Below are positions 28,031 through 38,726 of a stretch of 64,000 bases of DNA, piece by piece (position 1 is the first letter of the stretch; each line of letters begins with the position of its first letter). Under the pieces are notes generated by a model, which searched no databases, was not told where the DNA came from, and saw only the letters and a list, made by a program, of their open reading frames with translations. The translations under genes were made by a program, and so were the position numbers. The stretch is from Pectobacterium betavasculorum. GTDB taxonomy: Bacteria > Pseudomonadota > Gammaproteobacteria > Enterobacterales > Enterobacteriaceae. The stretch spans positions 434,001-498,000 of the forward strand of contig NZ_JQHM01000002.1 in assembly GCF_000749845.1 (NCBI RefSeq), in the 5' to 3' direction.

Positions 28031-28863
28031 ATAAAATTTCTCCATCAGAAGCATGTAATAAATACATACCATCAATAAACCCACGGTATTACATGAGAGA
28101 AAAACTCCGGTAATAGCAGCGGGAGAAATAGGTCTTATCGACCTAGGAAAAAGCATAGTTCAGTGCTTTTAAAAATAGATGATTTTGTTGGCCTGTTCTG
28201 GAGCGATTTATGGCATTGGCCGACTGGCCTAATCCGTTCACAGACTCGGAGTAAATATTGACACGTAACCTTTAAAAACCGATTTAAGAGAAATTAATCA
28301 TATGAGTTCTGCTTTAAAAAATCATAATATGGCTGAGGAAATTAGCGTTTATAATCCTGTGGTTTTTAGTGAAAGATAAATATGAAACTGAATCATTTAA
28401 ACAATAAATAATGCGTTAGAAGAATTATGAAATGCCAATAATTTCTATTTTATGTATAACCGTTTAACACCTTTCAGCGGCTGTTTAAGGGAAAAATTAT
28501 TCGTTCAAAGCGCAATTAAATATGGAGAAAAGTATCATCACGCTATGTGTTTTCAACCCCTCCGCCGATAAGCATCAGTTTGTACGTCATATTGTTATGT
28601 CTGACCAGCTTTTTACCATAATGCCATCAGCTTATTTATGTCAGTAATGGCATCCTGATGGGAGGCTGCAATATCCTGGCATATGCTAACGACGAGGATT
28701 GAATGTATACGCCAAAATGTATACTCACAGGTATGTTGGTGTGGGTTAACTCAAGCTAACACAAGAAAATAAGGGAGGGACTGGGGTGAACGGAAGGAAA
28801 AATCAGCAAATTCGTGGGCTTGAGACAAAAAAATAGACGTCGATAGACGTCTATTTTTTATGT
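28031..28863. other. 833-base AT-rich region between the TOMM precursor and leuU
   Basis: It should contain the operon promoter (minus strand) and the leuU terminator at its right end. No convincing gene is present. A 25-codon frame with a weak AAGAG site (28302-28379, plus, starting MSSALKNHNMAEE) and a 41-codon frame without a ribosome site (28522-28647, plus) are the longest candidates and are not called. Inverted repeats occur at 28708-28727 (GTATAC pair) and 28620-28650 (ATGCCAT / ATGGCAT). Confidence 0.5.
28825..28860 (-). terminator. Terminator downstream of leuU (secG-leuU transcript)
   Basis: AATAGACG and CGTCTATT pair around an eight-base loop, followed on the minus strand by a run of T. 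A-runs and T-runs on both sides could make it bidirectional. Confidence 0.8.
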
Positions 28864-28950
28864 TGGTACCGAGGACGGGACTTGAACCCGTAAGCCCAAT
28901 CGGGCACTACCACCTCAAGGTAGCGTGTCTACCAATTCCACCACCACGGC
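28864..28950 (-). tRNA. leuU: tRNA-Leu (GAG)
   Basis: An 87-base class II tRNA with a long variable arm and encoded CCA. The anticodon is GAG within CTTGAGG. It matches E. coli leuU almost completely and lies next to secG as there. Oddly, the acceptor stem reads GCCGTGG against CCTCGGT, leaving T5 opposite T68; E. coli has A5-T68. Confidence 0.95.
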
Positions 28951-28974
28951 ATCACAGTTACTGCTTTAAAACGT

Positions 28975-29307
28975 TTACTTCGGAATGTCACTCGCCGGCG
29001 TTGAAGGCGCAGCAGGTGTTGTCGTCTGCTCAACTTTCTCTGGCTGGCTCAGGTTATCCCATGCTCCGCCTCTTTTCTGTAGCGAACTTAAGTTGCCCAG
29101 AATAAGACTGATAATGAAGAACAAGGTCGCCAGTATCGCCGTCATGCGGGTCATGAAATTACCAGCGCCGCTCGAACCGAACAAAGTGGCAGAAGCACCT
29201 GCTCCGAACGAGGCTCCCATATCAGCACCTTTACCCTGCTGAAGCATGATCAAGACTACCAGCCCGATCGATACCAACAGGAAAATTACTAATAGAGCTT
29301 CGTACAT
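28975..29307 (-). CDS. secG: Preprotein translocase subunit SecG
   Basis: A 110-residue inner-membrane protein, the same length as in E. coli. It has two hydrophobic helices (about residues 2-22 and 52-72) separated by the conserved cytoplasmic loop MLQQGKGADMGASFGAGASA. A hydrophilic Pro/Ala/Thr-rich tail follows. SecG assists SecYE-dependent protein export. It lies between glmM and leuU, the standard enterobacterial order, and is probably transcribed through leuU. Confidence 0.97.
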   Translation of the reverse strand: MYEALLVIFLLVSIGLVVLIMLQQGKGADMGASFGAGASATLFGSSGAGNFMTRMTAILATLFFIISLILGNLSSLQKRGGAWDNLSQPEKVEQTTTPAAPSTPASDIPK

Positions 29308-29555
29308 AGTCGTACCCGTTAACCGTTTTCCCCATGATTCATGGAGATGCTGTATTCTGGCGGTAAACCGCGTGTCATTCCGCTAAGCAGGATATAGTGT
29401 AAATCCCTTATCAAGCGGGTCTGAATACTAACCAAAGGATGTAGCGTACGCAAGGGTAATTTGGTCACCGCAGCTTGATTGCAGAAAAAAACAGCGGCTT
29501 TCGACGCAAGATGCCTATCGAAAACCTTATCTACCTGATTGGTGGATCAAAAACC

Positions 29556-30893
29556 TCAGTTGACGGCTTTCACTGCATCAGCAATACGATTCGCCAACGC
29601 TATCACTGTCTCTTCGTGTTCGCCTTCAACCATAACGCGGATAAGTGGTTCAGTACCAGATTTACGCAGCAATACTCGTCCGCGTCCGGCCAACTCTTTT
29701 TCTACATCCTGCGTAATCTGCTGCACAGTGCGGTCTTCCAGCGGATCGTTTTCACCCGTAAACCGCACGTTAACCAGTATCTGTGGGAATAACTTCATAC
29801 CACTGCATAAATCGTGCAAACTCATATGGTTTTTCACTATCGCGGTAAGGACTTGCAAACCGGCAATCACACCATCACCCGTCGTGGTTTTATCTAACAG
29901 AATGACGTGGCCGGAGTTTTCCGCACCGATGCGCCACCCTTTTGCCTGCATCATTTCTAACACATAGCGGTCGCCCACCTTGGCACGAGCAAACGGGATA
30001 CCAAGTTGCTTTAAGGCGACCTCAAGCCCCATGTTGCTCATCAGAGTACCCACCGCGCCACCACGTAGTTGCCCTTGACGTAGGCCTTCACGGGCGATGA
30101 TATACAGAATCTGATCGCCATCGACCTTGTTACCCAAATGATCGACCATGATGAGCCGATCGCCATCGCCGTCAAAGGCCAAACCAACGTCCGCCTTTTC
30201 AGCCAGAACGCGAGCCTGTAGCTGTCTGACGTCCGTTGCGCCGCACTCTTCATTGATATTCATGCCATCCGGCTCACAGCCAATCGCGATGACTTTAGCA
30301 CCAAGCTCACGCAAGACGCTGGGTGCGATATGATAGGTGGCACCATTGGCGCAATCGACAACAATCTTTAAGCCATTAAGGCTCAGCTCGCTCGGGAAAG
30401 TCCCCTTACAAAATTCGATATAGCGCCCAGCCGCGTCCACAATGCGGCTAGCTTTACCTAACTCAGAGGATTCAACACACGTCAGCGATTTTTCCATCTC
30501 AGCTTCAATGGCTTCTTCCACGTCATCAGGCAGTTTTGTGCCGTCAATCGAGAAGAATTTAATACCATTGTCGTAATACGGGTTGTGAGAAGCAGAAATA
30601 ACGATACCGGCTTCAGCACGGAATGTTCGAGTGAGGTAAGCAACCGCAGGCGTAGGCATCGGGCCAGTAAAAGAAGCCGACAAACCGGCAGCGGCCAGCC
30701 CAGCTTCCAGCGCAGACTCCAACATATAGCCAGAAATACGGGTATCTTTGCCGATAATAATTTTACGCGAACCATGTCGCGCTAGCACTTTCCCTGCTGC
30801 CCAGCCAAGTTTAAGCACAAAATCAGGGGTAATCGGCGTATCGCCAACCTTGCCACGTATACCATCGGTACCAAAATATTTGCGGTTACTCAT
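29556..30893 (-). CDS. glmM: Phosphoglucosamine mutase GlmM
   Basis: A 445-residue enzyme, the same length as in E. coli, converting glucosamine-6-phosphate to glucosamine-1-phosphate for peptidoglycan and LPS synthesis. The start is [20 protein letters not shown]; the phosphoserine loop is in [13 protein letters not shown] (about residue 102). The metal-binding loop DGDGDR and the substrate-binding ENSGH are present, as is the C-terminal phosphate loop [15 protein letters not shown]. It starts 6 bases after the folP stop, forming a folP-glmM unit. Confidence 0.98.
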   Translation of the reverse strand: MSNRKYFGTDGIRGKVGDTPITPDFVLKLGWAAGKVLARHGSRKIIIGKDTRISGYMLESALEAGLAAAGLSASFTGPMPTPAVAYLTRTFRAEAGIVISASHNPYYDNGIKFFSIDGTKLPDDVEEAIEAEMEKSLTCVESSELGKASRIVDAAGRYIEFCKGTFPSELSLNGLKIVVDCANGATYHIAPSVLRELGAKVIAIGCEPDGMNINEECGATDVRQLQARVLAEKADVGLAFDGDGDRLIMVDHLGNKVDGDQILYIIAREGLRQGQLRGGAVGTLMSNMGLEVALKQLGIPFARAKVGDRYVLEMMQAKGWRIGAENSGHVILLDKTTTGDGVIAGLQVLTAIVKNHMSLHDLCSGMKLFPQILVNVRFTGENDPLEDRTVQQITQDVEKELAGRGRVLLRKSGTEPLIRVMVEGEHEETVIALANRIADAVKAVN

Positions 30894-30899
30894 TTATTT

Positions 30900-31733
30900 T
30901 TATTCCTTCGCAGAAAGGGTGGCCTCAACAATGCGCATGGCATCAGCCGTTTCTTTAACATCGTGAACGCGAATAATCTGCGCACCCTGCATCGCCGCGA
31001 TGACTGCGCAGGCGATGCTGCCGTGAACCCGCTGCGCAGGCGGTACATTGAGAATCTGTCCAATCATGGATTTCCTCGACATGCCAACCAGAAGAGGCAG
31101 TTCAAAACGATGTAACTCGCTCAGACGAGCCAGAAGCGCATAATTATGGGCAAGATTCTTACCGAATCCGAACCCAGGATCCAGCAATAGCTTACTTTTC
31201 GGAATATTGGCGCTCACACAGCGATCAATCTGCTGCTGCAAGAAATCGCCAATGTCTTGCATCAGGTCATCATAATGCGGTTTGTGCTGCATAGTTCTCG
31301 GCATACCCTGCATGTGCATTAGGCACACTGGCAAACCGGTTGCAGCAGCAGCGTCCAGAGCACCAGGCTCTTGCAAGGCACGGATATCATTAATCAGATG
31401 TGCTCCCGCCTGCGCCGATGCTGTCATCACTTCCGGCTTTGAGGTATCGACCGAGATCCATACGTCAAAGCGTTTAGCAATCGCTTCAACCACGGGTACC
31501 ACACGATCAAGTTCTTCTTCCGTGCCCACATCTGCCGCTCCAGGACGCGTCGATTCTCCGCCAATATCGATCAGGGTCGCGCCAGCAGTAATCATCTCCT
31601 GAACGTGCAGTAATGCAGCATCGAGCTTATTGTGTTTGCCACCATCGGAAAAAGAGTCCGGCGTAACATTAAGAATACCCATAACGTGTGGGCAGGAAAG
31701 ATCCAGCGTTGAATCTCTGGCAACCAGTTGCAT
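30900..31733 (-). CDS. folP: Dihydropteroate synthase FolP
   Basis: A 277-residue TIM-barrel enzyme that joins p-aminobenzoate to dihydropterin pyrophosphate in folate synthesis; it is the target of sulfonamides. Signatures are visible: MGILNVTPDSFSDGG near residue 18, IDIGGESTRPGA near 56, the DVWISVDTSKPEVM strand, LLLDPGFGFGKN and GMSRKSMIG. It lies downstream of ftsH, separated by a terminator, and immediately precedes glmM. Confidence 0.98.
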   Translation of the reverse strand: MQLVARDSTLDLSCPHVMGILNVTPDSFSDGGKHNKLDAALLHVQEMITAGATLIDIGGESTRPGAADVGTEEELDRVVPVVEAIAKRFDVWISVDTSKPEVMTASAQAGAHLINDIRALQEPGALDAAAATGLPVCLMHMQGMPRTMQHKPHYDDLMQDIGDFLQQQIDRCVSANIPKSKLLLDPGFGFGKNLAHNYALLARLSELHRFELPLLVGMSRKSMIGQILNVPPAQRVHGSIACAVIAAMQGAQIIRVHDVKETADAMRIVEATLSAKE

Positions 31734-31794
31734 GCTTTACCTCCGCATTCTGGTGTAGTTAGCATGAAATATGATTTGAAGAACATTACCAGTA

Positions 31795-31822
31795 AAAAAC
31801 CCCAGCCTGAGCTGGGGTTTCG
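31795..31822 (-). terminator. Terminator downstream of ftsH
   Basis: ACCCCAGC and GCTGGGGT form an eight-base stem with a four-base loop, followed by a T-run on the minus strand. It separates ftsH from folP. Confidence 0.85.
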
Positions 31823-31851
31823 TAACGTTACAGACGTCTATCACGAGCGAA

Positions 31852-33801
31852 TTATTTGTCGTCCACTTGCTCAGACATTGTGTTACCAGGATTAGGCGTT
31901 TGCGGCTCATCCACTGGCGTAGGGGCTTTAGGTGTACCGCCGCCATTACCAGAATCGTTGTCAGAGCGAGACTCTTCCCAACCCGCTGGTGGACGTACAT
32001 CTTTCTTACGTCCCATCAGATCGTCGATCTGCGGTGCATCAATGGTTTCATACTTCATCAACGCGTCTTTCATTGAATGAAGGATGTCCATATTTGCCAT
32101 CAACAGTTCACGAGCACGAACATAGTTACGTTCAACCAGAGATTTCACTTCCTGATCGATGATGCGCGCCGTTTCGTCTGACATGTGCTTGGCTTTTGCT
32201 ACTGAGCGACCGAGGAATACTTCACCCTCTTCTTCCGCATAGAGCAATGGACCCAGTTTTTCAGAGAAACCCCACTGCGTCACCATGTTACGGGCGATCG
32301 AGGTTGCAACTTTGATGTCATTGGACGCACCAGTAGAAACGTGCTCCACGCCGTAAATAATTTCTTCAGCCAGTCGACCACCGTATAGCGTAGAGATTTG
32401 GCTTTCCAGCTTCTGACGGCTCGCGCTGATCGCGTCACCTTCAGGCAGGAAAAAAGTCACACCCAGTGCACGACCACGTGGAATGATCGTCACCTTATGG
32501 ACCGGATCGTGCTCTGGAACCAGGCGACCGATGATGGCGTGCCCCGCTTCATGATACGCCGTCGATTCTTTCTGCTTTTCAGTCATTACCATGGAACGGC
32601 GCTCTGCACCCATCATGATTTTGTCTTTCGCTTTCTCAAACTCAACCATCGAAACAACGCGTTTGTTACCACGAGCGGAGAACAATGCAGCTTCGTTAAC
32701 CAGGTTCGCCAAATCTGCACCGGAAAAACCAGGTGTACCGCGAGCGATAACGGATGCATCGATGTCTGGAGACAGCGGTACGCGGCGCATGTGAACTTTC
32801 AGAATCTGTTCACGACCACGAACATCTGGCAGACCAACAACAACCTGACGGTCAAAACGGCCTGGACGCAGCAACGCGGGGTCAAGAACATCGGGACGGT
32901 TGGTCGCCGCAATAACAATAATGCCTTCGTTGCCTTCAAAGCCGTCCATCTCAACCAGCATTTGGTTCAGCGTTTGTTCACGTTCATCGTGACCACCGCC
33001 CAGACCTGCGCCACGCTGACGGCCAACGGCGTCGATTTCATCGATAAAGATGATACAAGGCGCGGCTTTCTTTGCCTGTTCGAACATGTCACGGACACGC
33101 GAAGCACCGACACCGACAAACATTTCAACGAAGTCAGAACCTGAAATCGTAAAGAAAGGCACTTTCGCTTCACCGGCAATCGCTTTTGCCAACAGCGTTT
33201 TACCTGTTCCCGGCGGGCCGACCATCAGAATGCCTTTCGGAATTTTACCGCCCAGTTTCTGGAAACGGCTAGGCTCGCGCAGGTACTCGACCAGCTCGCT
33301 AACCTCTTCCTTCGCTTCGTCGCAACCGGCTACATCAGCAAACGTCGTCTTGATCTGATCTTCAGTCAACATGCGCGCTTTGCTCTTGCCGAAGGACATG
33401 GCACCTTTACCGCCGCCGCCTTGCATTTGACGCATGAAGAAAATCCAGACGCCAATCAGTAACAGCATTGGGAACCAGGAAATAAAGATAGAAGCCAACA
33501 AGCTCGGTTCTTCCGGTGGCTCACCAACGACTTTCACGTTCTTCGTTAGCAGGTTATCCAGTAGCTTGGGGTCATTGACAGGAATGTAAGTCGTGTATCT
33601 GTTGCTGTCTTTTTTGATAACACTGATCTCACGCCCGTTGATACGTGCTTCACGGACCTGATCCTGATTCACTTCAGTCAAGAAGGTTGAATAATCCACC
33701 CTACGGCCATTCGACTCGCTGGGCCCAAAGCTCTGGAAAACAGACATCAGCACAACTGCGATGACTAACCAGAGAATTAGGTTTTTCGCCATGTCACTCA
33801 A
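31852..33801 (-). CDS. ftsH: ATP-dependent zinc metalloprotease FtsH
   Basis: A 649-residue inner-membrane AAA+ protease. Two membrane helices lie near residues 5-24 and 103-123. The AAA domain shows Walker A GPPGTGKT, Walker [12 protein letters not shown] and the second region of homology ([19 protein letters not shown]). The zinc site HEAGH follows. It degrades sigma-32, LpxC and damaged membrane proteins in E. coli. The ATG at 33801 (MSDMAKN) is used; an ATG three codons later (MAKN) is the other start used in some annotations. It follows rlmE, as in E. coli. Confidence 0.98.
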   Translation of the reverse strand: MSDMAKNLILWLVIAVVLMSVFQSFGPSESNGRRVDYSTFLTEVNQDQVREARINGREISVIKKDSNRYTTYIPVNDPKLLDNLLTKNVKVVGEPPEEPSLLASIFISWFPMLLLIGVWIFFMRQMQGGGGKGAMSFGKSKARMLTEDQIKTTFADVAGCDEAKEEVSELVEYLREPSRFQKLGGKIPKGILMVGPPGTGKTLLAKAIAGEAKVPFFTISGSDFVEMFVGVGASRVRDMFEQAKKAAPCIIFIDEIDAVGRQRGAGLGGGHDEREQTLNQMLVEMDGFEGNEGIIVIAATNRPDVLDPALLRPGRFDRQVVVGLPDVRGREQILKVHMRRVPLSPDIDASVIARGTPGFSGADLANLVNEAALFSARGNKRVVSMVEFEKAKDKIMMGAERRSMVMTEKQKESTAYHEAGHAIIGRLVPEHDPVHKVTIIPRGRALGVTFFLPEGDAISASRQKLESQISTLYGGRLAEEIIYGVEHVSTGASNDIKVATSIARNMVTQWGFSEKLGPLLYAEEEGEVFLGRSVAKAKHMSDETARIIDQEVKSLVERNYVRARELLMANMDILHSMKDALMKYETIDAPQIDDLMGRKKDVRPPAGWEESRSDNDSGNGGGTPKAPTPVDEPQTPNPGNTMSEQVDDK

Positions 33802-33848
33802 GGGATTAACCTCATATTACAACTGTGTTAAAAAACAGCGTTAGGGTA

Positions 33849-34478
33849 CTACAGTTTGCGCCCTGTCGCTACAATATACACTTCACGAGACCGAGCACGT
33901 GAGGCGTCTGGTTTACGAATTTTCACCTTCGTAAACAGGGAGCGAATTTCCCGCAGGTATTCATCAAAGCCTTCTCCCTGAAACACTTTCACCAGGAAAC
34001 TTCCGCCTGGCGCTAATACATCCCGACACATACCAAGTGCTAATTCAACCAGATACATCGACTTCGGAATATCAACAGCTGGTGTACCACTCATGTTAGG
34101 GGCCATGTCAGACATCACCACCTGAACTTTGCTATTGCCAACCCTTTCGAGCAAGGCTTTGAGGACAAGTTCATCACGAAAGTCCCCTTGCAGAAAATCG
34201 ACGCCAACAATCGGATCCATCGGTAAAATATCACACGCGATAATTCGACCACTTCCACCAATTTGCGTGACCACATATTGTGACCAACCGCCAGGCGCAG
34301 CACCTAAATCTACAACCGTCATACCGGGTTTAAACAGTTTGTCGCCCTGCTGTATTTCGTCAAGTTTAAACCAAGCACGTGAGCGCAGCCCTTTTTTCTG
34401 GGCTTGCTGCACATATTTATCGCTAAAGTGTTCCTGCAACCAGCGACTGGAGCTTGCAGAACGCTTTTTATTCGCCAT
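33849..34478 (-). CDS. rlmE: 23S rRNA 2'-O-ribose U2552 methyltransferase RlmE
   Basis: A 209-residue SAM-dependent methyltransferase (FtsJ/RrmJ), the same length as in E. coli. It methylates U2552 in the A-loop late in 50S assembly. The SAM site is [16 protein letters not shown] (about residues 54-69), and the K-D-K-E catalytic residues fall in [28 protein letters not shown] and SREVYIVA. The ATG giving [11 protein letters not shown] fits the family; an earlier in-frame start would add 21 unrelated residues. It is divergent from yhbY and upstream of ftsH. Confidence 0.97.
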   Translation of the reverse strand: MANKKRSASSSRWLQEHFSDKYVQQAQKKGLRSRAWFKLDEIQQGDKLFKPGMTVVDLGAAPGGWSQYVVTQIGGSGRIIACDILPMDPIVGVDFLQGDFRDELVLKALLERVGNSKVQVVMSDMAPNMSGTPAVDIPKSMYLVELALGMCRDVLAPGGSFLVKVFQGEGFDEYLREIRSLFTKVKIRKPDASRARSREVYIVATGRKL

Positions 34479-34621
34479 CGATTTTCCAACTATTCTCAGT
34501 AACACGCTCGTGGTGGGGAGAAACTTCTCACATATTACCAATCAGAACAGTCAAATTGGTTATAATCATGAGATGGCGGTAGAATGAACCGTTTTCAATC
34601 CCAACCTAAGTAAAAAAGACA

Positions 34622-34915
34622 ATGAACCTAAGTAATAAACAAAAACAACACCTGAAAGGCTTGGCACATCCGCTAAAACCGGTTGTCATGCTGGGCAATA
34701 ACGGTCTCACCGAAGGTGTTTTGGCTGAGATCGAACAAGCATTGGCACATCACGAACTGATCAAGATAAAAGTCGCAACAGAAGACCGCGAAACCAAAGC
34801 CTTGATTGTGGAGGCAATTATTCGTGAAACGGGTGCCGCTAACGTTCAGGTTATCGGCCATACGTTGGTGCTCTACCGTCCCGCGAAAGAACGTAAAATT
34901 GTGTTACCACGATAA
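34622..34915 (+). CDS. yhbY: CRM-domain ribosome assembly RNA-binding protein YhbY
   Basis: A 97-residue protein consisting of one CRM RNA-binding domain, the same length as in E. coli. Hallmarks are the LKGLAHPLKPVVMLGNNGLT block with the GxxG-like loop, and ETGAANVQVIGHTLVLYRPA. E. coli YhbY associates with pre-50S particles. It is divergent from rlmE and followed by a strong terminator that also serves convergent greA. Confidence 0.95.
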   Translation: MNLSNKQKQHLKGLAHPLKPVVMLGNNGLTEGVLAEIEQALAHHELIKIKVATEDRETKALIVEAIIRETGAANVQVIGHTLVLYRPAKERKIVLPR

Positions 34916-34972
34916 CACTTTTTATTTCAGGATACTCGGTTTTAACGGAAAGGTGCCACGCCTCTCGGTTAG

Positions 34973-35001
34973 AGAAAAGGCCGCAAGCGGCCTTTTTCTT
35001 T
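34973..35001. terminator. Terminator between yhbY and greA
   Basis: AAAAGGCCGC and GCGGCCTTTT form a near-perfect hairpin flanked by A-run and T-run, suited to stop transcription from both convergent genes. Confidence 0.85.
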
Positions 35002-35044
35002 TCTTTACAATTTTTGCTGTTTTAATCAACAATGCGGCAAAAAT

Positions 35045-35521
35045 TTATAGATATTCGACCTTCAGAATCTCATATTCCACGTCCCCTCCGGGGGTGCTGA
35101 TGACCACAACGTCATCTTGCTCTTTTCCAATCAAGCCACGCGCAATCGGTGAATTCACAGAAATCAGATTTTGTTTAAAATCGGCTTCATCATCACCAAC
35201 AATCCGGTAAGTTTGCTCTTCCTCCGTATCCAGATTCATCACTGTCACGGTCGAACCAAAAATAACCCGTCCGTTCGCAGTCATCTTCGTTACATCGATA
35301 ACCTGCGCGTTAGACAGTTTGGCTTCAATGTCTTGAATACGCCCTTCACAGAAGCCCTGCTGCTCACGTGCAGCATGATATTCTGCATTTTCTTTCAGAT
35401 CGCCGTGCTCACGCGCTTCGGCAATCGCCGCAATAATTTCAGGTCGGCGAACAGATTTCAGGTGGTCAAGCTCTTCGCGCAACTTTTCAGCGCCACGCAA
35501 CGTCATCGGAAATTGTTTCAT
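35045..35521 (-). CDS. greA: Transcription elongation factor GreA
   Basis: A 158-residue cleavage factor that rescues backtracked RNA polymerase, the same length as in E. coli. The N-terminal coiled coil contains the tip acidic residues in [20 protein letters not shown] (about residues 35-54). The C-terminal FKBP-like domain contains [12 protein letters not shown] and [14 protein letters not shown]. The 267-base space to dacB holds the promoters of both divergent genes; it also has a small stem (CCTGGAAA paired with TTCCGGGG type) near 35655 that could end a short leader RNA, as known for E. coli greA. Confidence 0.97.
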   Translation of the reverse strand: MKQFPMTLRGAEKLREELDHLKSVRRPEIIAAIAEAREHGDLKENAEYHAAREQQGFCEGRIQDIEAKLSNAQVIDVTKMTANGRVIFGSTVTVMNLDTEEEQTYRIVGDDEADFKQNLISVNSPIARGLIGKEQDDVVVISTPGGDVEYEILKVEYL

Positions 35522-35788
35522 ATTATCTATACCTCTAAAAAGTCTGTAAGACTCAAATAATCGTCATCCTGACGCGCTAAAAATCAAAGGAGACGGAGTC
35601 TCTGCAACGTCCCAGTCCTCACTGGACATAAAACAAAAGCAACCAGCCCCGGAACAAAATTTCCAGGCTAGCAGCGGTTTTGCATTTTGATACGTATTTT
35701 ACCCCAGAGTTCAATGAGGGTCATCGTTTACTTTAGACCTTATTGCACCGTAGTATGACCACACGTTACCCCGTTCTTAGCTGAGATT

Positions 35789-37222
35789 ATGCGTTTTTCA
35801 TCGATTGTTACTGGACTCGCCTGCGCTTTTGTTCTGCATGCCAATGCAGCTTCTGTTGAAGATCATCGTCAATATCTGCCTGATGGCGCCAATTTGGCGT
35901 TATTGGTACAAAAAGTTGGTGCAACAACACCCAGCATGGCCTTCAATAGCCAGCAAATGGCGCTGCCTGCCAGTACGCAAAAGGTGATAACCGCATTAGC
36001 TGCATTACTGCAACTGGGTCCAGATTATCGATTCATCACCACGATGGAGAGCCATGGCCCGGTAACCAGCGGCATTTTGAACGGCAACCTGATCGTACGG
36101 TTTGGCGGCGACCCAACCCTGAAGCGCCAACAAATACGGAATATGGTGCAGGAATTAAGGAAACGAGGGATACAGGAAATCTCAGGCGATGTGCTGATCG
36201 ATACTTCAGTTTTTGCCAGTCACGACAAAGCACCAGGCTGGCCCTGGAACGACATGACACAGTGCTTCAGCGCCCCGCCGGGTGCTGCAATTGTCGATCG
36301 TAACTGCTTTTCCGTCTCACTCTACAGTGCGCCTAAAGCGGGTGATAATGCATTTATCCGCGTTGCATCCTATTATCCGGTGCAGATGTTCAGCGAAGTG
36401 CGCACGCTAGCTAAAGGCTCTCCCGATGCCCAGTACTGCGAACTGGATGTAGTCCCCGGAGAATTGAATCGCTTTACGCTCACTGGCTGCCTGACTCAGC
36501 GCACGGAGCCACTTCCGCTGGCGTTCGCTATTCAAGATGGGGCCAGCTATGCTGGCGCTATCGTTAAAGATGAACTTCAGCAGGCGGATATCCGCATTAA
36601 AGGCAGCCTTCGCCGTCAGACACAGCCGGGTTCAGCGGGAAGTGTACTCGCTCAGACACAATCAGCCCCGTTACACGATCTGCTCACTATCATGCTGAAA
36701 AAATCGGACAACATGATTGCGGATACGGTTTTTCGCACCATTGGGCATGAACGCTTTAGCGTACCAGGAACCTGGCGTGCAGGTGCAGATGCCGTGCGCC
36801 AGATCCTGCGCCAGAAGGCGGGGGTGGATTTAGGAAACAGCATTGTCGTGGATGGTTCAGGCCTGTCAAGACACAACCTGATTTCACCGGAAACAATGAT
36901 GCAGGTATTACAGTATATCGCGCAACATGATAATGAACTGAATTACATCACCATGCTTCCACTTTCCGGCTATGACGGTACGTTACGCTATCGTGGCGGC
37001 CTGCATGAGGCTGGCGTTGACGGCAAGGTTTCTGCTAAAACCGGGGCATTACAAGGCGTATACAATCTCGCTGGCTTCATTACCACCGCGAGCGGACAGC
37101 GTATGGCATTTGTGCAGTTCCTGTCCGGCTATGCCGTACCGCCAGAAGACCAGCGTGCACGTCGCGTCCCGTTAGTAAGGTTTGAAGGCCGCCTCTACAA
37201 AGACATTTATCAGAGCAACTAA
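35789..37222 (+). CDS. dacB: D-alanyl-D-alanine carboxypeptidase/endopeptidase DacB (PBP4)
   Basis: A 477-residue periplasmic penicillin-binding protein of the S13 family, like E. coli DacB (477). A signal peptide covers about residues 1-20 (MRFSSIVTGLACAFVLHANA). The active-site motifs are PASTQKVITALAA (SxxK, Ser near residue 60), KKSDNMIADTVFR (SxN) and GKVSAKTGAL (KTG). It trims and cleaves peptidoglycan cross-links. It is divergent from greA and convergent with obgE. Confidence 0.97.
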   Translation: MRFSSIVTGLACAFVLHANAASVEDHRQYLPDGANLALLVQKVGATTPSMAFNSQQMALPASTQKVITALAALLQLGPDYRFITTMESHGPVTSGILNGNLIVRFGGDPTLKRQQIRNMVQELRKRGIQEISGDVLIDTSVFASHDKAPGWPWNDMTQCFSAPPGAAIVDRNCFSVSLYSAPKAGDNAFIRVASYYPVQMFSEVRTLAKGSPDAQYCELDVVPGELNRFTLTGCLTQRTEPLPLAFAIQDGASYAGAIVKDELQQADIRIKGSLRRQTQPGSAGSVLAQTQSAPLHDLLTIMLKKSDNMIADTVFRTIGHERFSVPGTWRAGADAVRQILRQKAGVDLGNSIVVDGSGLSRHNLISPETMMQVLQYIAQHDNELNYITMLPLSGYDGTLRYRGGLHEAGVDGKVSAKTGALQGVYNLAGFITTASGQRMAFVQFLSGYAVPPEDQRARRVPLVRFEGRLYKDIYQSN

Positions 37223-37232
37223 TATAAGAATA

Positions 37233-37259
37233 CGGCCTTATCCTGACAGGATAAGGCCG
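37233..37259. terminator. 13-bp near-perfect palindrome between dacB and obgE
   Basis: CGGCCTTATCCTG and CAGGATAAGGCCG are exact complements separated by one base. It lies between convergent genes, where a terminator is expected, but neither strand has a good T-run. Confidence 0.55.
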
Positions 37260-37292
37260 CGATAGGCGAGAATTGACTAGCTGAAGAATGGA

Positions 37293-38498
<1,206 letters not shown>

Positions 38499-38726
38499 CT
38501 ACGTGTTTTAGGCTTGTTATTGGTTCTCTTTGGCGTAACTTTTTGATTTTACGGTATGTAGAGTATATCTACTCACCATTAAAAAAACTGACGCACCAGA
38601 ACGCATTCCAGCAAAGGAGCAGGATTGTACCTGCCCGCTTCAATAATTTCATCTGTATTAAAAATAAACAACACGTGCAGAATGTCAAAATACGGCAGTG
38701 ACCACTGCAATACGCTTTCTCTTAAG

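Noticed and set aside
28302-28379. 25-codon frame (MSSALKNHNMAEE...) upstream of the TOMM precursor on the opposite strand
   Set aside because: Only a weak AAGAG element precedes it and nothing supports expression; mentioned in the gap entry only.
28522-28647. 41-codon plus-strand frame in the same interval
   Set aside because: No ribosome-binding site and no family resemblance; expected by chance.
17569-28863. Prophage or integrative element with att sites
   Set aside because: Apart from a lysozyme and a holin-like protein there are no integrase, capsid, tail or conjugation genes, and I found no duplicated tRNA end.
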